Below are positions 54,366 through 64,000 of a DNA stretch of 64,000 bases, in pieces; position 1 is the stretch's first letter; every line of letters begins with the position of its first letter. Source of the DNA: Diphasiastrum complanatum (Eukaryota; Streptophyta; Lycopodiopsida; Lycopodiales; Lycopodiaceae); contig CM055095.1 in assembly GCA_029204225.1 (NCBI GenBank), positions 12,226,399 through 12,290,398 on the forward strand, in the 5' to 3' direction. The notes beneath the pieces are model-generated. The model did no database searches. It had not been told where the DNA came from and saw nothing but the letters and a program-made list of their open reading frames with translations. The position numbers and the translations under genes were made by a program.

Positions 54366-55059
54366 CTAGCAATCCTCTAGCAATATGTTGATGGGCTTTG
54401 ATTGCTTCGGGCCTTTCTTCTTCTTCTGCTTTGTCGTGCTCTTGTTGGTGTACAAGACGTGAGAATCAGTTGAGGAACTCGAGTCTTCGTTCCTTCGCGT
54501 GTCTTCCTGCAACAACATAGTAATGACTCTTGAAAGAGTCAATTTTGGATGAGTCGTGATGATCATCACCCAGCTGTCGTAAGAACTTGGCAAAATTGTA
54601 AGCAGTTGCATCATTGCGTCTTGATCGTCTATGACAGATCCGACAGTGGCCATTTGTCTTAGCAGGTTCTTGAATTGATTAATGTGATTCTGCAGAGAAT
54701 TACCATTCGTCATCTCAAAGGGAGTAGAATTTCTTCCTGAGATGTAGCTTAGAAGCTATATCTTGCACTTCATATAGTGTGCTCAAGATGTCCCAGACTT
54801 CTTTTGATGTCTGAGCCTCAGATACATGGCCGATCTGGGTATCCGTGATGTTGAGGATGATCAGCGCAAAAGCCTTTCCATCTTTCAGCTTCCATCTGGC
54901 GATTGCCGTGTCGTCCACTTCGGGTTTCTCTTCTGCACCTGTAACAACGTCGAACAATTCTTTTGCCATTAGTATAGTTTTCATCTTAAATTTCCACAGA
55001 TGGTAATTGGCTCCATCAAGCTTGTTCATGATAGGACTAGCTTTCCCTTGGGAATCCAT
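54366..55059 (-). pseudogene. gag of copia element 3
   Basis: Starts MDSQGKASPIMNKLDGANYH at 55059. A frame change at about 54714 leads to TNGNSLQNHINQFKNLLRQM and LPSSYDSWVMIIT. It ends in a Lys-rich KQKKKKGPK stretch before running out of frame into integrase; the zinc knuckle is deleted. Confidence 0.9.
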
Positions 55060-55198
55060 GTAGAAGAATTAGTCTAAGTGATAGGAGAAACTATCAGTGA
55101 CTTAAGTATGAAAATCTGATATTTACAGAACAAGAAAACAATTACTCTATCGGCTAGTAGAGTCTTGTACTGTGGAAGCTTATCAAGCTATGAAAATA

Positions 55199-55210
55199 GC
55201 TCTGATACCA
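55199..55210 (-). promoter_or_regulatory. primer binding site of copia element 3
   Basis: Reverse complement is TGGTATCAGAGC, adjacent to the LTR end. Confidence 0.93.
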
Positions 55211-56273
55211 TGTTGGAGAGAGAGAGAGAGAGAGGGGGGGGGGGGGGGGGGAGAATAAATAACGAATACGAACGAAAAACGAACTTTAACAAGAAACAAA
55301 CGATAAGTGAACTCGAACAGAAAATGTTCGTGCGTAGCAGAATGAATTATTTGACTCTCTCCATAAGCATGACTACGCCTATCAAAATGAAGAGAACTTT
55401 AGTGATAGAAATCATAGTCATTCTAGATTACGTAGCCAAACATTTAATGGATGAAGCGCTAGATGAATGATTTGTCGCAAATTGCAAGACAAATTATCTG
55501 TCGCGAATGATTCGTGAAGAGCTAGACTGTGCTCGACTGATAATTAGTCACGAAAGACAAGACTAAAAGTTGATCGTTTATTACTAGAAAGAGCAAATAG
55601 AAATAAAGAACAAGCATAACAATATCAGATCTGAATGTAGAACAAAGAGTTGTATCAGATTAAGTATATTATGTATACAAGTTAATAATGCGGCAGAGCA
55701 CAATACAATAGCGGACGAAACCGCATGCCCTACAAAGCTTATTTTGTCTATAATGAGGAATGAAATCTCTTCACTTAGTCTCTTCTTATCTTCTCATCTA
55801 ACTCTCTCTATATTGAATACACGAATGGTATCCAATATATATACATAATATTACAGGTGTGCAGATGTGAAAGTACAGAGTGGATGTGTTGTCTGTAGGA
55901 GATCGTGGGTGGCTACAATCGTCGTCCAATCTGTTAGCGCAACTGCATGGGGTGAGCGTAAAAAGGGTGCGACGTCAGCCGGTGCTGAAGTGAACGTTGG
56001 TGATGATGCAAAAAGTGGGTCACTCTTACAAATGGCCTTAGGATAAGATTTACAGGGTGCTTTATCTTTTAGGGCACCTTCGGCATTCTGTAGGATAGTG
56101 ACCTCTTTTCGCCCGTCACCATAACACAGTGGTCGCGATTCTTTCGCCTTTTATTTGTCTGTGCGAATTTGCGTGTAAATATGCAGGCTGCGTGACAACG
56201 TTAGTAAATATGCAGCAAGAATGGAGGCAGATTAAAAATGGAATTTAGGAGAGTAGAAGGAGTAAATCCAACA
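55211..56273 (-). repeat. 5' LTR of copia element 3
   Basis: It runs from TGTTGG to CCAACA. The primer-site end contains (GA)n followed by 20 consecutive G on the plus strand (55232-55251), which is a C20 tract at the U5 end of the element. Confidence 0.9.
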
Positions 56274-56381
56274 CTCCTAAGTGGCATTGAAGAGGGCCAG
56301 CCTAAGGTAAGGGGAATTGACTAGCCATTTTGAGTAGCCGTACTGCCACTTGTTGGCCCTTTTTGGTCTCCCTTTTTTTAT

Positions 56382-56498
56382 GGAAAAAAATACCTTATCT
56401 AATTTGTTAAATGCCCTTGCCTCCAAAAGAAAAGGGGGATGAAAAAAAAATGCCTTATCTAATTTGTTAAATGCCCTTGCCTCCAAAAGAAAAGGGGG
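56382..56498. repeat. 60-bp tandem duplication
   Basis: Two nearly identical units, period 60, each containing CCTTATCTAATTTGTTAAAT and ending in AAAAGGGGG. Confidence 0.9.
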
Positions 56499-56675
56499 TT
56501 TCTATTGGAATGACTTGCGTCGTTCAAATTGAGGGGTAAGTTCTCATTTTGAAATGGACCAAGCCCCTTCCACCATGTGACACCACACTCAAACTCACAC
56601 AAAGGTGCTAGCACCCCCAATCTCTCATGCTTCACCATGTCATATACTTGGTGGAGGGCTTAAGGCTAAGGGCAT

Positions 56676-56925
56676 GTCATGGGACTTGGAGGCCTCAATT
56701 TCAGGTCCTCCATCTTGTATAAAAACTAATTCTAGTGGACATGAGAAATCTACTTTTTCCCTCCATCTGTCCGGGATATATATCCCCTTGGAAACTTGAG
56801 TAACTTTCTTTGGTGAGGAGTGGTTTCAAAGGGGATAGAGGGATAAAATAGATTTCTCATGTCCACGAGAACTAGCTTTTATACAAGATGAAGGACCCGA
56901 AAATGAGGTCTCCTAGTCCTGTCAC
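56676..56925. repeat. fold-back hairpin, arms about 100 bp
   Basis: The left arm (about 56676-56795) and right arm (about 56824-56925) are inverted copies. For example CTTGTATAAAA at 56714 pairs with TTTTATACAAG at 56877, and GTGGACATGAGAAATCTA is matched by TAGATTTCTCATGTCCAC. The loop is roughly 30 bases. It could be a MITE or a small-RNA precursor. Confidence 0.75.
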
Positions 56926-57418
56926 CACCACCCTCATATGCCTTATATGCCTACGTACTATGATTTACAATCGGACGAATCGACACAATATTCCTGAATC
57001 CTAACTGTGTCTTGGATCCTTGGAAAACAGTACTACAAAGCGCATCAAATTGTCATTTATGCAATGCTAGAATTAGGTTTATGCCTTTATCATATTTTTG
57101 AATCTCAGCATCCTGCCATCTATACAAGCAACAATAACTGGAAAATTTTGTAATGTAAATTCAGGTTGAAAATCCCCTTTATCAAATGCAGTTAAGAATC
57201 CGCCGCTTTAGCAGATCTAATCCGCTGTTGAATGTTTCACTTCCAAGAAAATATCCGTGCCTACAGATGTGAATAATCTGTTTACAGAAAAGGCGGCCCT
57301 TCTTCACTTGATGCTTATTTACACATCAAATAATGTTAGGGGATCAAAGAAATAAACAGAGCCACAAAATTTGTTACATAAATTTACAGAATGACAGATT
57401 TATGTGTGTAATCTGTTT

Positions 57419-58578
57419 TTAATAGATGTGAGAGTACTGAGCTACCCTGTTTCGTGGCAGCCTGGGATCAAACAAAGGGCTTACTCTTTTGCTCTTCGCT
57501 GTTTGCCCCTGAGATGTTGAATTAGATCGCAAGGGGGTTGGAGTGCAATCGTTCGCCCCATGAGGATGAGAGGGTAAATTTTGGGAGGAAGCCAGGCCAG
57601 TTTCTATGTCTTGTTCTTGTGAACCGGTTTGCGTATGTTCGCAAAATAAATCTGATGTTGATTGTTGGTCGGCTTGTCTTCGCAAGCGAGACGACTTAGG
57701 GTTGCGTCGATATTCCTGGTTGTCGCCCTTGGGCTCCACAACGCTTGCAGCAAAGCGGACTTTCTTCTTCCGAGCAGGCGATCCTCGTACGCCTGTGAAG
57801 CTCAATAGCATGTTAAAGATTCTACGTAGGAGAAAGGGCTTCGCAAGATAAAATGTTTTCAATCTCTACACATCGAGGAAGTATCCATCTGTATTCTGGC
57901 TTTTCATAAATATACAGATCGGTTCTACTTAGAGTGATATCAGACAAAATTGAGGCATTGTGGTGCTGAACATTATTGCTAGAAGGATTTCTTAAAAGAG
58001 AGGGAGTGCAGATTTACCAGGTAAGACAGAAGCTGGAGAAAGTAACTGAACATCAGTGATGCGTTCACGGGTGCTGTCCTGCGAATACCAACCAAAATGT
58101 TCAGAGGAATTGCCATCTTGGACAAAATCACTCCGGTTTGCCATTTCAAAATCATCGATCCTACTACTTACTTCAAATTTTCATTGGAATTTTTTTCTAG
58201 AATCATATAATTGAATTCTCGCGTTACACGGCGGGCAGAAAGAATAATACGTGTAATTACCGAGTCTTTGGCGCCTGCTCCTAACACAGGTGTCCTTATT
58301 TTATTTATGGTGTACAGTAAGAAGGCAGAGTATCCGGAAGCTTGATGAACACTGGGCAAGCTGTAAGTGGCCCTGGCACGCTGTACATATGGAACAACGG
58401 CTAGCTGCTTAAGAAATGCGTACTTCAGAATTATGCTGCTATTCCTTAAGGCCAGTAATATGACACCCCCGGAAACAGCCAAGACTGTAGCGATTCCAAT
58501 TCCACCCTGTCTGAGTGTTCCCATTTGCAAGCTCCGCAAAGACGCTTGATCAAGCTTTAGCAACTGGAAAGCCTCCAC
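57419..58578 (-). CDS. conserved plant membrane protein of unknown function (three exons)
   Basis: The first coding block (58578 to about 58250) reads EAFQLLKLDQASLRSLQMG then GGIGIATVLAVSGGVILLAL, a transmembrane helix at about residues 25-44. Exon 2 (about 58165-58018) reads DDFEMANRSDFVQDGNSSEH to LLSPASVLPG with donor GTAAAT. Exon 3 (57792-57419, acceptor CACAG) reads GVRGSPARKKKVRFAASVVE, a basic KKVRFA stretch and a Ser-rich tail to TAA. Exon 2 to 3 phase is consistent. The exon 1 to 2 junction is ambiguous (donors GTATTA, GTAATT or GTTAGG). No ATG opens the first block (GTG at 58578, in-frame TGA just upstream). Either an upstream exon exists or translation starts at Met19. Intact reading frames suggest a functional host gene. 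Confidence 0.6.
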
Positions 58579-58589
58579 GACTTGTCAAA

Positions 58590-60126
58590 TTACTTGTCAA
58601 AAATCCACCAAATCATTTATCAATAATCCACACGCCACATTCGTGAAACTTTTTGCGCAAACTTCAAACCCCTGACTCATCCAAAGCTCCAGCTCGCAGA
58701 ACAACGTAATCTCCTCAGACAAGAAAGAAAACAAGAAAAAACTTCAGCGCTTCTGCAAAGACAATTTTGCAAAGCCTCCATTAATAGTCTCTAGTGCTGG
58801 GCAAGACCTTTGACTGCGGATGGAAAAACGGGATATCACTAATCAATCACAAACAACACCAGCAATATCCCAAATCCACGAGCCCCGCTCTTACATGTCT
58901 CTTTTGCTTGGTCACCATTTTCAACAGTAAAGGAGCAGCTGAGACTGAGTTCATAGAAATTAGGCATCCGCATCACATTCACGATCAAGGAGTCAAGAGT
59001 CAAGAGTCAAGACAACGGGAACGGTGAGCAAAAACGCACACTGACCTGATTTCGCTGATTCCTGAATGACAACTTTTGCATTATAGTCCCTTAGCGTTGA
59101 ACACAATATTCAGATTCCGCCATGTGGTATATACCTACTAGTCAATGACAATCTTATTACGTCGCTGACACTCAGGTGGAGATGATCTGGAAAAATTTAT
59201 TCGTTAGCTCAGCCATCAAACGGGACCCAGAAATCCAGCCAAACCCAAAATATAATAAGGCTAAACAGAGCATAAAATACGTAACCCTGACACTCTAGTG
59301 CATGGCTGGGCTCCACCCTCATCAGAGTCCAGACCTTGGAGAAAGACATATTGGCCTGTCCAGACCTTGGAGAAAGACATATTGGCCTGACCTAGGGTGC
59401 AAGAAGCCCACCCTCATCAAACATTTCACAATGATTTACATGGACCATGGTGATCTATTAGTCATAGAGCATTGTTCACCATTGGATGAGAATGGTACTT
59501 GAGTGTAGACCATCATAATTGTCCACTGTAGGATGAGGGAGGGTTCATGCTCCTTGCACACGTTGGGACCCTCTTTACTCTTCTAGTAAAGGGTTAGGAA
59601 CTTAGGAACACGCTATTTCAAAAAAGCCTACTCGTTATGGATATACATATCATGAATCATTTTTGGTACCTTTTAATCATCTCAACACTTGGAATTGGGG
59701 GCATGGCCTTGTGTACACCTTTGAGCCTCTTTGACCACCAAGGATACCCCTCTTTCAATGTAATACAGAAATGATCTGAAAGTGAATTTAGGTATGGCAA
59801 ACATGCACTTATTTAGAAGTAAGTTGGTGGCAGAGAGGCTTAAATTCAAAGCCTTCCTAGCCCGTCAGACCAAATTTATTGTCCTGGCCAATGAGGTAAG
59901 TTGGGTAAGAGAGAATTTGCGTTACATAGATTTAGGCTCGATGACTAAGTGGTGCAATATTGGCCTCAAACCTTTCCAAACCTTTCCACACACACATATT
60001 TCTGCCACTAACTTTGCTAGGATTGAGGCCAATATTTGCAAAGTCATTTTTGTGGCCTTCTTGCCTTCCTCGACAAAATAGCATGAACCAATTTGAGAGA
60101 GCCAGAAATACATCTTTCAACATCGT
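58590..60126. other. intergenic, one small tandem repeat
   Basis: Includes the upstream region of the membrane protein gene. A perfect-like 31-bp tandem duplication (59329-59390, CCAGACCTTGGAGAAAGACA unit) is the only repeat noted. Open frames such as 59782-60081 match nothing I know. Confidence 0.4.
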
Positions 60127-61078
60127 CACTACAAAAAAAGGTGGCAAAATTTGCGGAAAAAAAATTTCCGCAATTTTTTTTGGTCGAAATTGCGAAAAGC
60201 TAAAAAATTGCGGAAAAAATTCTGCAATTTATACCATTATGGTAGAAATTGTAGAAAATCGTCCGCAATTTCTACCATCATGGCAGAAATTGCAGAAAAA
60301 ATTGCAAAAAACCTTTTGCAATTTTTGTCGTCATCACAGAATTTGAGAAAAAAAAGTGTGGAAAAGATTTTTCGCAATTTTTTGGTCGTGGCCAAAATTG
60401 CGAAAAATGTTTTCGCGGAAGAAATTGTAGAAAACATTGAATAAATTTTTTTGCAATTTCTCCCGTTGTGGTAAAAATTGCAGACAAAATTGTGGAAACA
60501 ATTTTTTGCAATTTTTAGGCCATGGCAGAAATTGCGAAAAATGTTTCAGCGGCAGAAATTGCAAAAAAAGTTGTAGAAAGTTTTCCGCAATTTTTCTCAT
60601 CGTGGTAGAAATTGCAGACAAAATTGCGGATTCTTTTTTTTTTTGCAATTTTTAGGCCATGGCAGAAATTGTGGAAAACTTTCCACAATTTCTATTGCAG
60701 AAAAAATTGCAAAAAGTTTTCCGCAATTTCTCTCGTCATGGTAGGAATCGCAGACAAAACTGCAGAAAAAAAATTTCGCAATTTTTAGACATGGCATAAA
60801 TTGCAGAAATTATTGCAAATTGCGGAGAAAATTGCGAAAAATTGCGGACAAAATTGCGGAAAACTTCCGCAATTTTTGTCATCACGGCAAAAATTGCAGA
60901 AAAAAGTTTCTGCAATTTTTTGGCTAGCGTCGACCATAGCGTCGATTACCAGAACTTGGTAGACGCTATGGTCGACGCTAGCAGCGTCGACCATAGCGTC
61001 TACTAAGCAACGTCGACCATAGCGTCTACTAAGTTCTGGTAATCGACTCTATGGTCGACGCGGCTAGCCGAATTGCTT
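60127..61078 (+). mobile_element. CACTA transposon terminus with subterminal repeat array
   Basis: It begins CACTACAAAAAAAGG, a classic CACTA end, preceded by CGT. About 800 bp then consist of alternating AAATTGCGGAAAA and TTTTCCGCAATTT units in both orientations, interspersed with GGTAGAAATTG. From 60930 an inverted-repeat block built on GTCGACCATAGCGTC follows. The opposite end (..TTTTGTAGTG) is not in the window. The element is probably truncated near 61100-61230, where copia-associated sequence begins. Confidence 0.7.
60930..61078. repeat. nested inverted repeats on GTCGACCATAGCGTC
   Basis: GCTAGCGTCGACCATAGCGT (from about 60932) pairs with its exact complement at about 60960-60981. The whole block is also an outer inverted repeat of about 60-bp arms (60930-60985 against 61015-61075). 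SalI-type GTCGAC cores recur five times. Confidence 0.85.
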
Positions 61079-61231
61079 GGCGCGTCGCGGTTTCTTTTCA
61101 TTTCGATTTTCAATTTTCGAACGCGAAGAGGATGATATTTTTGCTCCTAGCGATGGTGCTGCTCTCTATGGCTCTTCTAATGATGCTTGATCTTTCTTAT
61201 GTTTTTTTGTCACAACCAAGCTCTCTACCTT
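61079..61231 (+). other. unassigned junction sequence
   Basis: GC-richer start (GGCGCGTCGCGG) then an open frame rich in Leu and Met (MIFLLLAMVLLSMALLMMLD). It may be the inner part of the CACTA element. No domain was recognised. Confidence 0.25.
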
Positions 61232-61357
61232 TTCACCATAGCCAGGGCTTGGAGAAAATGTGGAGCATTGGACAAAAAGGTGAGCACCATAGCCAACATT
61301 CAAAAGTTTACTTGTTTTTCTTTGATACATTTGTGTTTATTGTTGTTTATGTTCTTT
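61232..61357 (+). repeat. second copy of the 125-bp repeat at 46424-46555
   Basis: CACCATAGCCAGGGCTTGG through GTTTATGTTCTTTT. It ends just before AGCCAAAGCTTC, where a copia linker frame resumes. Confidence 0.75.
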
Positions 61358-61377
61358 TGTCACAGCCAAAGCTTCAG

Positions 61378-62129
61378 AAATCGACGTTTGTCCAAGAGGC
61401 ACTTAGTAAGCCTGATTCAGATCTCTAGAAAGAAGCTATGGATAAAGAGTATTCATCTCTTATCAAGAACCAAATGTGGACAATTGTCGAATTACATGCC
61501 AGCAGAAACTTAGTTGATTGCAAATGGATTTTCAAAGTCAAGTACATCGCAGATGGAAGCATCAACAGAATAAAGACACGACTTGTTGCTAGAGGATTTT
61601 CTTAGGTATACAACGTCGATTACATTGAGACCTTCGGTCCAGTAGTCAAACATTCTTCTATTCGACTTTTGCTATCATTTGCCGCTGCAGCAGATTTGAA
61701 AATACATCAAATGGATGTATAGGACAACATATCTCAATCAAGTTATCGAAGAAGACATTTACATGGTGCAACCCGAAGGTTATATTATCGAGGGTAAGCA
61801 CAATCACGTTTGTAAACTCCATAAGGCACTTTATGGCTTGAAGCAATCTGCTCGAGCATGGTTTCAAAGGATCAATACTTTCCTTATTGATCACGGCTAC
61901 ACACCTAGCTCTTCAGATCAGATGTTTACTTCAAAGTAGTGCATTAGTCTTTTATTATTATTACTTTGTACGTGGATGATACATTGCTTTTCAGCAACAA
62001 TACCGATTTGATAAAAGAAGCCAAGACAATGTTATCTTCCAAATTCGACATGACCGATCTGGGCGAAGCTCATTTTTTGCCTTGGTATACAAATCCACAG
62101 AGACAGAAAACAGAAGTTGGTCTACATAA
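61378..62129 (+). pseudogene. copia linker and RT fragment
   Basis: Reads EALSKPDSDL, a stop, then KEAMDKEYSSLIKNQMW, VDCKWIFKVKYIADGS, VKHSSIRLLLSFAAAADLKI, EEDIYMVQPEGYIIEGKHNH, LYGLKQSARAWFQRIN and YVDDTLLFSNNT. Stops lie at about 61426, 61605 and 61721 and frames shift at about 61730 and 61940. The family A LTR inserted at 62130 cuts it off. Confidence 0.88.
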
Positions 62130-62822
62130 TGTGAAAAATTGCCTACGTTGGCAAATCTAACCATGTAGAATATTGTACATTTTGTCAATATTGTTTGTTG
62201 GTTACTTGAATGGCCAAAGTGCTACTTGTACATACACACCTAAAGTAGGTTACCACGAGTCAAGAGGAGTGGTTGTGTCCATTTGGTAGTGATTCCTACT
62301 TTGTAGGATCTAGACCATGATTTATGATGAGATTTGTACCTACCATGCACCTACCAAGCATGACTCTTGGATCTAGGCTAGGGTTTTCACATTAGGGCAA
62401 GAAAGTGGAGTCTACTTCCTTATTACATGCTGGATTTTTCACCTAACTTTGCAAAGGAAGTGTGTTTTACTATGTATTCCCATTCTCCATAGTGAGAAAA
62501 TAGAAACTTTTTGGAGCCTCAAGGAGAAACTCGAGTTTCCTCTCATTGTATGGTGATTACTCATTGATTTCCAATGAAACCCAGCTTTGGCACTTTGTAA
62601 ACACTGTCTACAGGCCGTACTACAGCCTTATTTCCACACGTGTGGAGTTGGATTATATCAATTGATCAATGCTTTGATTGTCTCTACTTGTTTCCTATCA
62701 AGCTGCTAAACTAGATCTTGTTTTCTGATGACTAATTTTTGATAGATTGTTTAACAAGCATACAATCACCTTGTGGATCATTCAAAGATCCATTTATGGT
62801 CCTTAGCACTATACTTTTCACA
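62130..62822 (+). repeat. copia family A 5' LTR
   Basis: TGTGAAAA..TTTTCACA ends. CACACGTGTG is at 62635-62644, with AGGCCGTAC about 20 bases before it. Confidence 0.92.
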
Positions 62823-62833
62823 TGGTATCAGAG
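62823..62833 (+). promoter_or_regulatory. primer binding site of family A
   Basis: TGGTATCAGAG directly after the LTR. The leader that follows (62834-63462) carries another CACACGTGTG at 62988-62997. Confidence 0.93.
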
Positions 62834-63462
62834 TCAAGTACAAGGCCATTGATCTGTTTTTTAATCTAATCCAGTTTTAGCAGGTTTTTGGTGCAAAAAG
62901 CTAGTATTGGAAGGGCGAGCTAGTATCCAGGTTTTTGGTGAGGGTGATTTGATCCCAAACTTTTTCAGGATCAAAATACGTACTGTTCACACGTGTGGGC
63001 ATTTCTGAACCAGCATTTAATAACCCATATTCATTGGATCATAGAAAATTCATCTGGGTGTCAGTTTGATGTAATTTTTAGTGCAAATCCTAGGATAAGC
63101 TACCAAGATCACTTGCCATTGATTAGTTTTGAATTTGTTTCATGAAAAATAATTAATCTAGGCTGATTTCAGACCTTCTTAAAGTGGAAACCAGTTCTTG
63201 AAAGTACATCAAAGTGAATGAGAGAGATAGAGTCAGTCTTTGTCCAAGAATAGCCAAGATTGGCAAGATTTGCTTGAGTGTAGTTTTCATCACATCTTAT
63301 CTTTCATTCCAACTTTGTGAGGGAGTGATAGAACTGTGATTACAAATCCATCTGTTGGATTAGAAGTCAACATTTGAGTGAAACACTGCAAGTTAGAAAC
63401 CTTTGTGAGTTTCCAGGTCCAAACAAAATCTATATCCTTGTGTGTAGAATCCTGCTAGTAAG

Positions 63463-64000
63463 ATGGGATCAGAGGGAGCCTACCTTCTAGAAGCTAGTGA
63501 GAGGTTAAATTCTACCCATTATGCTATTTGGAAAGTGAGGATGGAGTCACTAATGGTGCTCCAGGATCTTTATGAGTTTCTAATAGATGATGGAGATGAA
63601 ACCTCCAGGTGCACAAGAATTAGTGGATACAAGAAGAGGTCTAGGCTTGCACTTCACTGTATTAAGATGAATGTAAGCAATGAACTTTTAAGGGAAGTAT
63701 CATCATGTAAGAGTGCTAAAGAGGCTTGGAATCTTTAAAATCTATCTATGAGTCTAGTAACACTTTGAGGGTTCTCATGCTTAGAAATCAGATTCTACAA
63801 AGCATGAAGAGGAGTGATGAGAGTGCACAGATTATGGTCTCTCAATAGGGAGTTAGCTTTCCATTGGAGAGAAGATTCAAGATAGTGAGCTTGTTCAGAT
63901 TGTCCTCAATGGTCTAGGGAGTGGCTTTACAAATTTGGTCCAAAGCTTTGCAATTTAAGACACTTTGCCTACTATAGAAAAGCTACACAGTGTATTAGTA
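63463..64000 (+). pseudogene. family A gag, frameshifted
   Basis: Starts MGSEGAYLLEASERLNSTHY. The frame stops at 63738 after SAKEAWNL, but the family sequence (SIYESSNTLRVL, NQILQSMKRSDES) continues in a shifted frame. A further stop at about 63846 and more breaks follow. The gene runs off the window. Confidence 0.85.

Larger units (their letters stand above)
51230..56273 (-). mobile_element. Ty1/copia element 3, minus strand
   Basis: Right to left: a 5' LTR of 1063 bp (55211-56273, TGTTGG..CCAACA read either way), primer site at 55199-55210, gag, integrase, RT, RNase H, purine tract AAGGGGGG at about 51833-51840 and a 3' LTR (51230-51832) lacking its last roughly 450 bp. The truncated LTR abuts transposase-like copy 2. 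The gag end, protease and integrase zinc site are deleted internally. Confidence 0.92.
56274..57418. other. intergenic region with small repeats
   Basis: No coding signal. It contains a 60-bp tandem duplication and a roughly 250-bp hairpin, listed separately; 56930-57418 shows nothing recognisable. Confidence 0.5.
62130..64000 (+). mobile_element. Ty1/copia family A, 5' end (continues past window)
   Basis: A 693-bp LTR, primer site and gag start. Same LTR family as 1171-1859. Only the 5' part lies in the window, so age and completeness cannot be judged. Confidence 0.9.

Noticed and set aside
59782-60081. 99-codon frame before the CACTA end
   Set aside because: No recognisable domain and no splice or promoter context.
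60150-60930. Several overlapping open frames on both strands
   Set aside because: They are by-products of the AAATTGCGG / CCGCAATTT repeat array and encode only Lys/Asn/Phe-rich low-complexity sequence.

Overview
This window is land-plant nuclear DNA from a large, AT-rich, transposon-dominated genome. The signs are Ty1/copia elements with TG..CA LTRs, 5-bp target duplications and an initiator-Met-tRNA primer site (TGGTATCAGAG), a Ty3/gypsy element, CACTA-type DNA transposon ends, and multi-exon genes with GT..AG introns. Nothing seen fixes the clade; a fern, gymnosperm or bryophyte would all fit. No rRNA, tRNA, CRISPR or bacterial-type operon was seen.

Only two loci look like ordinary host genes. 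One is a four-exon secreted cysteine-rich peptide precursor (11550-12435, +). The other is a three-exon conserved membrane protein (57419-58578, -). The rest is mobile DNA. Ty1/copia: a complete element with identical LTRs (33017-38795, TSD TGTTT); a second complete element (39640-45517, TSD CCATA, LTRs about 2-3 percent different) nested inside an older copia; a minus-strand element (51230-56273); and fragments at 466-1859, 15974-20040, 29913-31760, 38801-39639 with 45518-46430, 61378-62129 and 62130-64000. Ty3/gypsy: a stub at 1-465 and a long minus-strand element (about 20040-29912) with two tandem retropepsin domains, three zinc knuckles and a large extra ORF after pol. CACTA: a 146-bp miniature element (13500-13645, TSD AAT), one terminus with a large subterminal repeat array (60127-61078), and a probable transposase C-terminal remnant (8000-8660).

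The most unusual material is a gene family present in three decayed copies that I cannot assign to a named superfamily. Each fuller copy has an unrecognised plus-strand gene ('gene 2') facing, tail to tail, a minus-strand intron-containing gene resembling an RNase-H-like transposase. Copy 1 is 3616-7620, copy 2 is 47403-51229, and copy 3 (13650-15840) has only the transposase-like gene. Divergent from gene 2 in copy 1 lies a decayed histone H3-like reading frame with a roughly 130-residue C-terminal extension. The leaders of the H3-like frame and of gene 2 carry the same repeated motif (GATATCGCATTCAAGCGC-like), which recurs upstream of gene 2 in copy 2. Copy 2 also has a SET-domain fragment spliced into its transposase-like gene. 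A two- or three-gene mobile unit that may carry chromatin-type genes is the best candidate here for something undescribed.

A second theme is regulatory. The palindrome CACACGTGTG (G-box core CACGTG) occurs in the LTRs, and sometimes the leaders, of several otherwise different copia families.
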